Part shown: positions 50,108 to 59,598 of the stretch, one piece after another
Layout: every line of letters begins with the position of its first letter
How positions within the stretch are numbered: position 1 is the first letter of the stretch
Assembly (NCBI GenBank): GCA_016722445.1
Contig: JADKIZ010000006.1
Location: 124,001-188,000, forward strand
Reading direction: 5' to 3'
Source of the DNA: Flavobacteriales bacterium
GTDB taxonomy: Bacteria > Bacteroidota > Bacteroidia > Flavobacteriales_D > Sanyastnellaceae
DNA: 64,000 nucleotides
Notes under the pieces: generated by a model
What the model was told of the DNA's origin: nothing
The model's input: only the letters and a program-made list of their open reading frames with translations
Databases searched by the model: none
Made by a program: the position numbers and the translations under genes

Positions 50108-51898
50108 ATGAAAAAAAACCTTTACTTACTATTTGCGCTTGTACTTATTCGCCCATTATCTGGGATCTCACAACAATCAGCTGTCGTATCTAATGGTACG
50201 ATTGCAGCCAGAGTCACATCAACAGGTCAACTCTTTCAGCCTGAAACAAATGGAGATTTGCCAGGGTTGGAATTTCCATCTGGAAGTAATCTGGCCACCA
50301 TTTATTCGTCCAATCTTTGGATTGGCGGAATGGATGATCAAATGTCTTTGTCCATGGCTGCAGAAACTTACGTAAGCAGTCAAGATTGGTATCCCGGTCC
50401 TCTAATGGTGGGAAGTGCAGAAACGAGTCAGGCTGTGATGGACATGTATGATCGTGTATGGTCCGCCAACTCAGAAGATGTGAATCTTCATCGAATTTAT
50501 TTTGAAGCAATTTCCAATGGTGATCCTGATCCTTTTGGTGGAAGTTATCAGATACCACAATGGATGCTCGAGTGGCCTGCACATGGCGATACCAAGGCGG
50601 GATTTGATTTCAATCTTGCTCCATTTTTCGACTATAACTCCAATGGGTATTATGATCCGGATGGCGGCGATTACCCCATGTTTTGTGGAGATTACTGCGT
50701 CTTTTTCATCTTTAACGACAATGGTGGTCCTCATATCCAAACTCAAGTACCCGCTTTAGGCCTTGAAGTACATGGCATGCTCTACGCTTTCGATTCGCCT
50801 TCCTCGGTTGATGTTGGTCACACACTTTTTCTCCAATACAAATTGATAAACCGAGGTTCTCAAACATTTACTCAAACACGCCTGGGCGTTTGGAGCGACT
50901 TTGACATGGGAAATGGTCAGGATGATTATTGTGGAACCAATGTCAAGCGAAGTTCAGTGTTTGCATTTAATGGTGACAACTTGGATGAAGCTGGACCTGG
51001 TACAGATGGATATGGCAATGATCTTCCCATTCAATCGATGATGATTTTGGCTGGCGCAACAATGGATGCAGATGGGTTGGACAATCCTTTGCCCGATGCA
51101 CTTTATTCTACAGAAACCAATTCATATGGGAATTATGGTTTCGGGTTCAATGACAATGTGATTGACAATGAAAGGTTGGGGTTATCCGGTTCTATTTATT
51201 ACAATAACAATACGAACCCTATAAACGGCGAACCGGCAATGGCGGCTGATTTCATGAATTACTTACGTCAGCAGTGGCTCAATGGCTCCTCTTTGGAGTA
51301 TGGATTGAATGGCGTGAACACTTCGGCAGGAACAGTATCGAAATATGTTTATCCGGGTTCAACCGATCCGCTTTTCGAAGGAACTTCAGGTATCATTGCC
51401 TCAGGTTGGGAAGAAAGTTCAGCCGGAAACTTGCCGGGTGACCGCAGGATGATTGCAGCATGTGGTCCATTTACTTTTACACCAGGAGCCATTCACGAAC
51501 TGAATATTGCTTTCATCGTTTCGCAACAAAGTGAAACAACCGCAGATCAACATTTTAATTTCCATGATTTACGTGAAAAAAGCATACGTCTATTTTTTCA
51601 AGAAGAACTACAAGATTGTAATACAGAACTTGAAACGGTGGGAGTGAATCCAATAGAGTTTGTCCAGGACTTGGTTCTATATCCTAATCCGGCGAATGAC
51701 CTTCTCTACATCGAACAGAAAGAAGTCAGATCTGGCCGAACTTTTCAGATTTACTCGGTGGATGGCAGACTGGTTTACTCCGGATTGGCACAATCACTTA
51801 AACAAACGGTGAATGTCAGCATGTTGGGACCAGGCCATTACGTATTTAAAATTTTGGATGAGTCATCAGTTTCAATCGCCAGATTTACAGTGAAATAA
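50108..51898 (+). CDS. T9SS type A secreted protein of unknown function
   Basis: 596 residues from the ATG at 50108; signal peptide MKKNLYLLFALVLIRPLSGISQQ. The large beta-rich body resembles uncharacterised Bacteroidota surface proteins that open with SNLATIYSSNLWIGG and contain WPAHGDTKAGFDF and PFFDYNSNGYYDPDGGDYP, the latter with a DxNxNGxxDxxxGD calcium-like loop. The type A sorting domain occupies the last ~80 residues (LVLYPNPANDLLYIE, IYSVDGRLVY, ARFTVK). It is followed by a terminator and the giant lysyl oxidase protein. Enzymatic activity is not apparent. Confidence 0.85.
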   Translation: MKKNLYLLFALVLIRPLSGISQQSAVVSNGTIAARVTSTGQLFQPETNGDLPGLEFPSGSNLATIYSSNLWIGGMDDQMSLSMAAETYVSSQDWYPGPLMVGSAETSQAVMDMYDRVWSANSEDVNLHRIYFEAISNGDPDPFGGSYQIPQWMLEWPAHGDTKAGFDFNLAPFFDYNSNGYYDPDGGDYPMFCGDYCVFFIFNDNGGPHIQTQVPALGLEVHGMLYAFDSPSSVDVGHTLFLQYKLINRGSQTFTQTRLGVWSDFDMGNGQDDYCGTNVKRSSVFAFNGDNLDEAGPGTDGYGNDLPIQSMMILAGATMDADGLDNPLPDALYSTETNSYGNYGFGFNDNVIDNERLGLSGSIYYNNNTNPINGEPAMAADFMNYLRQQWLNGSSLEYGLNGVNTSAGTVSKYVYPGSTDPLFEGTSGIIASGWEESSAGNLPGDRRMIAACGPFTFTPGAIHELNIAFIVSQQSETTADQHFNFHDLREKSIRLFFQEELQDCNTELETVGVNPIEFVQDLVLYPNPANDLLYIEQKEVRSGRTFQIYSVDGRLVYSGLAQSLKQTVNVSMLGPGHYVFKILDESSVSIARFTVK

Positions 51899-51927
51899 AG
51901 GATTTGAAGAGGGTTTTGATATTCTAT

Positions 51928-51962
51928 GTGCGCTCAGGATTCCCCTGAGTGCACTTTTTTTT
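51928..51962 (+). terminator. Rho-independent terminator
   Basis: GTGCGCTCAGG (51928-51938) pairs with CCTGAGTGCAC (51944-51954), one G-T pair, 5-nt loop, then T8. It lies 30 bases after the type A gene. Confidence 0.88.
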
Positions 51963-52045
51963 CAATCTGGACATACAGATTTTCAGTGATTTGTTGTTTC
52001 TTTGTTCACCCCTCAGCCTAATGTAATTACTTAATCAAACGATCC

Positions 52046-55000
52046 ATGATGAGACGCTACGCGTTATCTGCGGCATTTATCCTCGCCGCTTTTTTAAATT
52101 CCTTTTCACAAGTAAATGATCAATGCTCCGGCGCTTTGCCTATTACGGTGAATGGCGGATACATTTCTGTGAGCAATTCGACAACCACCAACAATGGGCC
52201 TAACCCAAGCTGCGGTGGTAGTACGTTGATCCGGGATGTGTGGTATTATTTCGTTTATACCGGTGGTTCAGTTGTTGTTGAAACGCAACTCGGTACAAAC
52301 ACGGATACTCGTCTAGCCATCTATTCATCATGCGGTGGCACGCAGTTGGCTTGTAACGACGATTACGGCGGAACTTATCGTTCTTATATCGCATTCACAT
52401 GTGGACAGCTCACCATAGGAAATACTTATTATATCCAAGCAGGAGGTTATAATGCTACTGTTGGTGCTTTCACCATGCAGGTTACTGCATCCGGTCTTTT
52501 GGGATGCACTGATCCGGCGGCAACAAATTATTCGCCATGCGCTTCAACCAATGATGGTAGCTGCGTATATCCGGTGCTTACGTCACAATTCAGTTATGCT
52601 CCAACAGGAACAAACTGTCTCAATATCCAATACACCAGCACGAGCTCAGGTAATATTACTGCTTATGACTGGTCTTTCCCTGGTGGAAGTCCTTCTACTT
52701 CAACGGCTCAAAATCCGGTGGTGACTTATCCTGCAGCAGGAACTTATTCTGCGACACTCATAGTTTCCGACGCTACACCTGCATCGGATACCGCCAGCAA
52801 CAATGCTATCAGTGTTGTAACTGGTAATATAGTTACAGTCGACATCACCCCAGATGCAAACCCTACCCAGACTTCATGGGCGGTGTTTGATGATTCAGAT
52901 AACATCATTGCGCAGGGAACTAGTAATGACGCCACATTCTGTATTCCTAATACATGTCATCGATTCGAAATCTATGACAGCGGTAGCAACGGTCTTACAG
53001 GAAGCGGCAACTATAAAGTTTACCTCAATGGTTTAGAAGTGGCTACTGGTGCAGTTTTCACAAGTACAGACATTCGTTTCATCAATTGTCCGGATGGTAT
53101 CAGCTGTGATCAGACGATCGACGCTGAACTGGGTTTGAACGATGTGCCTTTCGATAATACATGGTTCACTTTTACTCCTGCTGAAAATGGTCAATACCGC
53201 ATTTCAACTTGCGGACTTGCGACTTGTGATACCCGCATATGGATCTATGAATATTGTATGATGGCCAATTTCGACAACAGTGTTGAAGCCACTTACACCT
53301 ATAATGATGACCTCTGTGGAATTCAGGCACAAAGTGATGTGTTCATGACTGGAGGAAATACTTACTACGTGAGAATTGGTAGTGCAGGAGCTTGCGCAGG
53401 ACAGAGTTATCAAGTCTTGTTTGAGTACGTGGGTCCTGTAGTTGGTTGTCAGGATATCAATGCGTGTAACTACAATCCATTGGCGAGTGTTGGTGGGCCT
53501 TGTTATTACAATGGCGACCCAAACTGCTCTGGTCTCGGACCCGATCTTGCCGTAAACCTGGATCAACTATACACTTCACTTACTGCTACAACGATCAATG
53601 GAACTGACGCCTGCCTGGTAAACGAAGGCTGTTTGCAGGGATTGGGCAATCGCCAGATTCTTCGATTCACAACATACATTGCCAACATTGGAACACAGGA
53701 TTACTTTATCGGTGTACCTAATGCAGCGAATCCGCAATTCATTTTCGACCCTTGTCACAACCACTATCACTATGCTGGTTATGCGGAGTATTTGATATTT
53801 GATCAGGACGGTAATCCTTTGCCTCAAATTGGTTTTAAAAATGGATTTTGTGTACTCGATCTGACATGCCCGAATGGTGGTTCTGCTCAATATTCTTGCG
53901 GAAACATGGGTATTTCGCACGGTTGCGCCGATTACTACAGTTCAAGTCTGAGTTGCCAATGGGTTGACGTTACCGACGTTCCAGATGGTACGTATTATCT
54001 TGTGGTTAGAACCAATTGGGATCAGAGCCCGGATAAGCTTGGTCACTACGAATTGCGATATGACAACAACTGGGCACAGGTCTGTATCACATTGACCAGA
54101 AATACAAGTGGTGTTTTGAGCATCACTAAAAATATTGCAACTTGTCCAGTTATTGAAGACTGTTTGGGCGTTCCTTTCGGAGATACCTATCCAGATTGTG
54201 CTGGTAATTGCCCTGGTGTTGTCATCAAAGGTGACTTCAACAACGATGGTTTATTCACACCTTATGATGAACATTTGTACGCTGAAGCTGCAGTTTATGG
54301 AGTAACCACTGCAACTCCTTGTAATGACCTCAACAATGACGGTGAAATTACAGTAGCAGACGCTGCTTATGCTGGCGAGTGTATTCACGCGCAGGAAGAT
54401 CTTGGCGTGAATCCATTGCAATATACTTCTTGCCCTTGGGATGATGAATTCCTCGATATGGGTGAAAATGTGACATTAGGTCTTACGAATCTGAATACCA
54501 CTGATCACTACTTCGATATTTATGTGGTAAATCCAATCAATGAACTCTATGCTTTTCAAGTTGATTTTTCTGGTGTAGTTGTTTCGGGAATCGAAAATTT
54601 ATTGCCATCAGCAACCTGGAGCGCTCACCTTCATTATGAAGTTGATGGAAATACCATTGCAGTGATGAGCAATGCACACAGTTGGATTCCGATGTATTCT
54701 GTGCCAACGTCAGTCATTCGTGTTCACTATTCATCTATTTCTGGTAATGAAGTTTGTATCAGCAATATTGTTGATGTGATCAATGATTTGCAGCACAATA
54801 CTTTGTTTACTTATGGAGATTGTGTGAATGTGGCCGCACCTGTCGTGGCTGATTTCACAGCAAACCAAAACAGTGTTTGCGCAGGCCAGTCAGTTACATT
54901 TACTGATGCATCTACTGGTGGAGCAACTTCTTGGTCTTGGTCTTTCCCTGGTGGATCACCTTCATCTTCAACAGCTCAGAATCCGACAATTACTTATAAT

Positions 55001-58000
55001 ACTGCCGGTACATATTCTGTAACACTTACAGCAACTGGTGTTACGGGTTCTGACACTGAAATCAAAACAAATTACATTGTCGTTGGAGCAACAGTACAGT
55101 GGTATCAAGACAATGATGGCGACGGCTATGGTAATACCGCAGTGATGGTTTCATCATGCACGAATCCTGGCGGTTATAGCACGGTTGCTGGTGATTGTAA
55201 CGATGGTAACCCAAATGTGAATCCAGCTGCTACTGAAACATGCAACGACATTGATGACAATTGTAATGCATCCATTGACGAAGGTTTCGACCTCGATGGC
55301 GATGGATATACCACTTGTGATGGTGACTGTAATGACAATAACCAACTCACCTATCCTGGTGCGTTCGAGATATGCAACAATGCCGACGAAGATTGTGACG
55401 GACAAATTGATGAGGGATATGATCTTGACAACGACGGTTTCACCGTTTGTGAAGGTGATTGTAATGATGACAATAGCGCTATAAATCCCGGTGTTACTGA
55501 ATTATGCAACAACGTGGATGACGATTGTGATTCATCTGTGGATGAAGGCTATGATGTAGATAACGACGGATTCACTGTTTGTCAGAACGATTGCAACGAC
55601 AACAACGACGCTGTTAATCCAAGCGCTACAGAACAATGCAATGGCTTTGATGACAATTGCAACGGATCAATAGATGAAGGATTTGATGTGGATGGTGATG
55701 GATTCACAACTTGCAACGGAGATTGCGACGACAACGACGATCAAATTAATCCTGAAGCTTCTGAGCTTTGTGATGGTGTAGACAACGATTGTAACGGCAC
55801 TGCTGATGATGGATTCGATACGGATAGCGATGGTTATACCGTATGTGAAGGTGACTGTAACGATGGAAACGGAAATATTCACCCAGGTGCAACAGAACTC
55901 TGCAACGCATTTGATGACGATTGTGATGGCCTGTTGAATGAAGGTTTTGATGTCGATGGTGACGGATATACTTCTTGTGGTGGTGATTGCAATGACAACA
56001 ACAATGCTATTCACCCAGGTGCAGCAGAGCTTTGTGATGGAGTAGATCAAGATTGTGATGCTGTTGCTGACGACGGATTTGATATGGATGGCGACGGTTA
56101 CACGACTTGCAACGGAGATTGCAACGACGATAACGCGGCAATAAATCCTGGAGCTTCTGAAGTATGCGACGGTACTGATAACAACTGCAATGGCACTACG
56201 GATGAAGGATTTGACGAAGACCTTGATGGATATTCAATTTGTCAAGGCGATTGCGATGACAACAACGGTTCTGTGAATCCTGATGTGGTTGAAGCCTGCA
56301 ACGGTGTGGATGACAATTGTGATAGCAATATCGATGAAGGATTTGATTCTGATGAAGATGGATATTCTATTTGTGAAGGCGATTGTGATGATACCGTAGC
56401 TTCAATTTATCCGGGAGCTACAGAGGTATGCAATCTTCTTGATGATGATTGTGACGAATTGATCGATGATGGTCTCGATGCTGATAGTGATGGTTATACT
56501 GTTTGTCAGGGCGACTGCAACGACAGCAACATCAACATCAATCCAGCCGCCAGCGAAACTTGTAATGGAGTAGATGATGATTGTGATGGTGTTACAGATG
56601 AAGTTGAAGATGTAGATGGTGATGGATTTACCACCTGCAATGGAGACTGTAACGACAACAACAATGCGATCAATCCTGGTGCGGTGGAATCATGTAATTT
56701 TATTGATGACAACTGCAACGGCTCCATTGATGAAGGATTTGATATTGATGGTGATGGATACACAACTTGTGAAGGCGATTGTGATGATGGTAATGATGCT
56801 ATTTATCCAGGTGCTTCTGAAGTATGTAACTTTATTGATGATGATTGCAATGAAATCATAGACAATGGTTTTGACACCGATGGTGATGGATATAGTGCTT
56901 GTGCAGGCGATTGCAACGACAACAACAATGCAGTGAATCCTGGCGCAACGGAGTCTTGTAATTTTATCGATGATGATTGCGATGGATCTATTGATGAAGG
57001 ATTTGATAGTGACAACGATGGATTCCTGATTTGCGAAGGCGACTGTGACGACAGCAATCCTGCTGTTTATCCTGGTGCAACTGAAGTTTGTAATTTCATC
57101 GACGACAATTGCAATTCCCAAATTGATGAAGGGTTCGATACGGATAATGATGGATATTCACTGTGTGAAGGCGATTGTAATGACAATAATCCACAAGCAT
57201 ATCCAGGTGCAATAGAGGCATGTAATTCAATCGATGACGATTGCGATACCCAAATAGATGAGAATGCTGGACCAATCTACTATCAGGATGCAGATGGTGA
57301 TGGTTATGGCAATGCGAATGTTTCTCAGCAATCTTGCACTGTTGTACCTGGTTACGTTACAAATCACTTGGATTGCAACGACAGTCATTCTGGCAGGTAT
57401 CCTGGCGCAGTAGAACTTTGCAACACGGTAGATGATGACTGCGACGGAGTAGTAGATGACAACTGCTCTGGTTTACCGAATGATTTTTATGAAAATGCAG
57501 TTTCTCTGAGCTTGAATCCTTATAACACTTGCACGACTGTTACAAGCACGTTGTCTGGAGCAACAGTTTCTGCGGAAGCAAATACAACTGCTATTACAGG
57601 TCAGGATGTTTGGTTCACGTTCGTTGCAACTACACCTGGTGTGCGTATTCGTGTGTTGACTTCTGCATTCAATGGCCTCATTGAGCTACAGGATGCTTCT
57701 GGTAATACCATTGACAGTGAAAACATGATGTCTACTAAGACAAATGAAACATTGAATAATGGTAATTTGATCGTAGGTCAAACGTACTATGTGGCCATCA
57801 GAAACTATGACTCTGCACAAGGCACTGGTACCTTCTACATCTGTCTTACAGAATTACCTGCATCACAGTGTGCGTCTCCAAGTGGTCCATATACGTTGTG
57901 TTCCACATTTAAAGCATTGAATACTTCTGCCTATCAGTACATATTTAATTTCACTTCACAGACAAGCGGAATTACCTATAGCCGCACTCAGGGAAGTGTG

Positions 58001-58762
58001 AATTGTTCACTCAATTCTGTAACAGGGCTTCCATTGGGCCACACATTTGATGTGCGCATTGATGCTAAATACAATGTAGCTACTTCAAGCGGTGCCAATG
58101 AACTGATCACGGTGATTGGATTGCAGACATGCTCAATGATTACATCACCAGATGTAAGTCTTTATTTGCGTGATAACCAATCTTGCCCAAGCACGCGTTC
58201 ACTTGGATCCATTGTAAGAACAAATACTACTGTATGTGGTGTAAGTGCTTATGAATGGGAATGTCAGGTATCATCATTGGCATTACCTGCTTTCTATGTG
58301 AATACGGGTACTTCTTATAACCTGACATTAAGCACGGCAAATGGATTTGCTGCAGCTACTGTTTATAATGTAAGAGTAAGAGCGACGTATACAAATGGAT
58401 ATGTGAGTGCTTGGGGTCCTGTTCGTTGTATGCAAATTGGCGGTGCAGGTATGGCCACTGAAGAAGCTGATGAATTTGACGATCAGGAAGAATACAGAGA
58501 CGAAACTACTCTCGTGAATATTTATCCAAATCCGAACAATGGTGATCTTCTCAAGGTGATGATACCTGAAGTGAACAACGGAGAAGTGAGTGTGAGAATC
58601 ATTGATGCGATCGGTCGTGTCATGTTTGCTGACAGATATTTCACAGATGGATATTTGAACACAGAAATCGTCTTTGGAGATGATATAACCACAGGACTTT
58701 ACCTTGTTGAATTCACATTTGACGGAGAAGTCATCACAGAAAAATTACTCATTCAACGGTAA
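52046..58762 (+). CDS. Giant T9SS type A surface protein: PPC, PKD, lysyl oxidase, dockerin/cohesin-like and MopE-like metal-binding repeats
   Basis: 2238 residues, intact. Order: signal peptide (1-22, MMRRYALSAAFILAAFLNSFS); PPC-like domain (23-150, VWYYFVYTGGSVVV); Cys motif GCTDPAATNYSPC; PKD domain (about 180-265, YDWSFPGGSPSTS); second beta domain; lysyl oxidase domain (about 495-690, separate entry); dockerin-like calcium loops (DFNNDGLFTPYDE, DLNNDGEITVADA, about 730-785); cohesin-like beta domain (about 800-930); PKD domain (about 932-1010); 17 acidic Cys-rich repeats (1017-1807); PPC-like domain; Cys-containing beta region; type A sorting domain (last ~80; VNIYPNPNNGD, EKLLIQR). Predicted to be on the cell surface or released. 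Its complete lysyl oxidase motifs imply amine oxidation or cross-linking outside the cell. Terminators flank the gene, so it is likely monocistronic. Confidence 0.92.
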   Translation: MMRRYALSAAFILAAFLNSFSQVNDQCSGALPITVNGGYISVSNSTTTNNGPNPSCGGSTLIRDVWYYFVYTGGSVVVETQLGTNTDTRLAIYSSCGGTQLACNDDYGGTYRSYIAFTCGQLTIGNTYYIQAGGYNATVGAFTMQVTASGLLGCTDPAATNYSPCASTNDGSCVYPVLTSQFSYAPTGTNCLNIQYTSTSSGNITAYDWSFPGGSPSTSTAQNPVVTYPAAGTYSATLIVSDATPASDTASNNAISVVTGNIVTVDITPDANPTQTSWAVFDDSDNIIAQGTSNDATFCIPNTCHRFEIYDSGSNGLTGSGNYKVYLNGLEVATGAVFTSTDIRFINCPDGISCDQTIDAELGLNDVPFDNTWFTFTPAENGQYRISTCGLATCDTRIWIYEYCMMANFDNSVEATYTYNDDLCGIQAQSDVFMTGGNTYYVRIGSAGACAGQSYQVLFEYVGPVVGCQDINACNYNPLASVGGPCYYNGDPNCSGLGPDLAVNLDQLYTSLTATTINGTDACLVNEGCLQGLGNRQILRFTTYIANIGTQDYFIGVPNAANPQFIFDPCHNHYHYAGYAEYLIFDQDGNPLPQIGFKNGFCVLDLTCPNGGSAQYSCGNMGISHGCADYYSSSLSCQWVDVTDVPDGTYYLVVRTNWDQSPDKLGHYELRYDNNWAQVCITLTRNTSGVLSITKNIATCPVIEDCLGVPFGDTYPDCAGNCPGVVIKGDFNNDGLFTPYDEHLYAEAAVYGVTTATPCNDLNNDGEITVADAAYAGECIHAQEDLGVNPLQYTSCPWDDEFLDMGENVTLGLTNLNTTDHYFDIYVVNPINELYAFQVDFSGVVVSGIENLLPSATWSAHLHYEVDGNTIAVMSNAHSWIPMYSVPTSVIRVHYSSISGNEVCISNIVDVINDLQHNTLFTYGDCVNVAAPVVADFTANQNSVCAGQSVTFTDASTGGATSWSWSFPGGSPSSSTAQNPTITYNTAGTYSVTLTATGVTGSDTEIKTNYIVVGATVQWYQDNDGDGYGNTAVMVSSCTNPGGYSTVAGDCNDGNPNVNPAATETCNDIDDNCNASIDEGFDLDGDGYTTCDGDCNDNNQLTYPGAFEICNNADEDCDGQIDEGYDLDNDGFTVCEGDCNDDNSAINPGVTELCNNVDDDCDSSVDEGYDVDNDGFTVCQNDCNDNNDAVNPSATEQCNGFDDNCNGSIDEGFDVDGDGFTTCNGDCDDNDDQINPEASELCDGVDNDCNGTADDGFDTDSDGYTVCEGDCNDGNGNIHPGATELCNAFDDDCDGLLNEGFDVDGDGYTSCGGDCNDNNNAIHPGAAELCDGVDQDCDAVADDGFDMDGDGYTTCNGDCNDDNAAINPGASEVCDGTDNNCNGTTDEGFDEDLDGYSICQGDCDDNNGSVNPDVVEACNGVDDNCDSNIDEGFDSDEDGYSICEGDCDDTVASIYPGATEVCNLLDDDCDELIDDGLDADSDGYTVCQGDCNDSNININPAASETCNGVDDDCDGVTDEVEDVDGDGFTTCNGDCNDNNNAINPGAVESCNFIDDNCNGSIDEGFDIDGDGYTTCEGDCDDGNDAIYPGASEVCNFIDDDCNEIIDNGFDTDGDGYSACAGDCNDNNNAVNPGATESCNFIDDDCDGSIDEGFDSDNDGFLICEGDCDDSNPAVYPGATEVCNFIDDNCNSQIDEGFDTDNDGYSLCEGDCNDNNPQAYPGAIEACNSIDDDCDTQIDENAGPIYYQDADGDGYGNANVSQQSCTVVPGYVTNHLDCNDSHSGRYPGAVELCNTVDDDCDGVVDDNCSGLPNDFYENAVSLSLNPYNTCTTVTSTLSGATVSAEANTTAITGQDVWFTFVATTPGVRIRVLTSAFNGLIELQDASGNTIDSENMMSTKTNETLNNGNLIVGQTYYVAIRNYDSAQGTGTFYICLTELPASQCASPSGPYTLCSTFKALNTSAYQYIFNFTSQTSGITYSRTQGSVNCSLNSVTGLPLGHTFDVRIDAKYNVATSSGANELITVIGLQTCSMITSPDVSLYLRDNQSCPSTRSLGSIVRTNTTVCGVSAYEWECQVSSLALPAFYVNTGTSYNLTLSTANGFAAATVYNVRVRATYTNGYVSAWGPVRCMQIGGAGMATEEADEFDDQEEYRDETTLVNIYPNPNNGDLLKVMIPEVNNGEVSVRIIDAIGRVMFADRYFTDGYLNTEIVFGDDITTGLYLVEFTFDGEVITEKLLIQR
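53530..54110 (+). other. Lysyl oxidase domain within the giant surface protein
   Basis: Residues about 495-690 match the catalytic domain of animal lysyl oxidases. The copper site is intact: C570-H571-N572-H573-Y574-H575 in FDPCHNHYHYAGYAEY, matching the human CHQHYH motif. Lys598 in GFKNGFC aligns with human Lys320 and Tyr631 in CADYYSSSLSCQWVD aligns with Tyr355, the two residues that form the LTQ cofactor; spacing is 33 residues versus 35. CQWVDVTDVPDGTYYLVV and a final NNWAQVCI segment also match. Known for the family: oxidative deamination of peptidyl lysine. Substrate here is unknown. Confidence 0.9.
55094..57466 (+). repeat. 17-unit MopE-like acidic Cys repeat array
   Basis: Seventeen tandem units (residues 1017-1807) of about 44 residues (132 bp), consensus DxDGDGYTxCxGDCNDNN followed by xxxxPGAxExCNxxDDDC and DGxIDEGF. 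The first and last are longer variants carrying YYQDADGDGYGN. Each unit has a calcium-type DxDxDG loop and four Cys, as in the putative metal-binding motif of PF11617. Units differ enough at DNA level that they are old duplications; the closest resemblances are among units with CNFIDD (12 to 15). Confidence 0.9.
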
Positions 58763-58779
58763 GTAATAAATGAAAACGA

Positions 58780-58809
58780 AAAAGGCCACTCGCATGAGTG
58801 GCCTTTTTT
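58780..58809. terminator. Bidirectional terminator
   Basis: AAAGGCCACTC and GAGTGGCCTTT around a GCAT loop, with T residues on the plus strand and A residues before the stem, so it can serve both the giant protein gene and the converging DUF47 gene. Confidence 0.85.
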
Positions 58810-58826
58810 ATTTGATATATTTTGAA

Positions 58827-59534
58827 TCAGGAGAATTTAATGATGACACTTTCAATCACATTGGCAGCATCTTCACATTTGTCTGTAGCCATTTCAAGAA
58901 ACGTAATGACCTCTTTCATTTTGAGAATTGTCATGGCATCTTTTTCCGATCTGAACATTTCTGCTACCATTGCCTTCATGATGTTGTCCGCCTCATTTTC
59001 GTAGACATTGATGTTCAGCAAATGTCTTTTTACAATGTTCACATTTTTCAATGAACGCATATTCGTTACGGCATGCTGAAGCTCAATAGCAGAAAGAGTG
59101 ATGATTTCAGCCAGTCGAATAATTTCCGGTTGAATGTGGTGAATTTTATAGAGATCTATTCTTTTTGATGTGCCATAGATGTAGTCAACTACGTCATCAA
59201 TGGCCATAGCAAGGCTATGAATGTCTTCTCTGTCGAATGGGACGATGAAAGTGCTACCAGCTTCCTGCATGATGGCGTGTGTGATTTCATCACCTTGCTT
59301 TTCGAGCAAATCAATACGTTCATGTGACTGAAGCCTAGTAACAGAATCAGACTTCAAAGCATTTTCAAGTGCTTGTGCCGTTTCTACCATGTTGGCGCAA
59401 GCTTGATCAAACAATGGATAGAATTTTTTATCCTTTGGTAACAAGGCATGGAATACCAGATCTAAAGACCGTTGCATAATGGGTTTTTCTTCTTTCCGCG
59501 AAGTAAGGTCTTCGAATTTTTTTTCTGGTGCCAT
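58827..59534 (-). CDS. DUF47 family phosphate-transport accessory protein (PhoU-like)
   Basis: 235 residues, all-helical, with PhoU/DUF47 motifs: EKQGDEITHAIMQEAGSTFIVPFDREDIHSLA and the later ENEADNIMKAMVAEMF and EMATDKCEDAANVIESVI. DUF47 proteins regulate PiT transporters from the cytoplasmic side. It is a paralogue of the gene at 61112, which is the one next to pit; this copy is followed by a phosphate-selective-type porin gene on the same strand further upstream in its own operon. Its N-terminal ~35 residues have no equivalent in the paralogue. Confidence 0.9.
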   Translation of the reverse strand: MAPEKKFEDLTSRKEEKPIMQRSLDLVFHALLPKDKKFYPLFDQACANMVETAQALENALKSDSVTRLQSHERIDLLEKQGDEITHAIMQEAGSTFIVPFDREDIHSLAMAIDDVVDYIYGTSKRIDLYKIHHIQPEIIRLAEIITLSAIELQHAVTNMRSLKNVNIVKRHLLNINVYENEADNIMKAMVAEMFRSEKDAMTILKMKEVITFLEMATDKCEDAANVIESVIIKFS

Positions 59535-59582
59535 GTGCGAAATTTGAATGATTGTTTATGTTCAGTTATTCTATTGTTAACA

Positions 59583-59590
59583 CAAAATTA
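59583..59590 (-). promoter_or_regulatory. -7-like element (TAATTTTG) before the DUF47 gene
   Basis: Minus-strand TAATTTTG matches TAnnTTTG, 48 bases before the ATG; a TTG lies 22 bases upstream, slightly long. It falls in the gap after the porin stop. Confidence 0.35.
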
Positions 59591-59598
59591 GCGTAAGG

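Noticed and set aside
55154..57121. Long minus-strand ORFs across the repeat array
   Set aside because: They are shadows caused by codon bias in the repeated acidic coding sequence and have no protein features.
55094..57466. Regular ~132-bp repeats resembling a CRISPR or satellite array
   Set aside because: The repeats are in one open frame, encode the MopE-like motif and diverge at third positions; there are no spacers.
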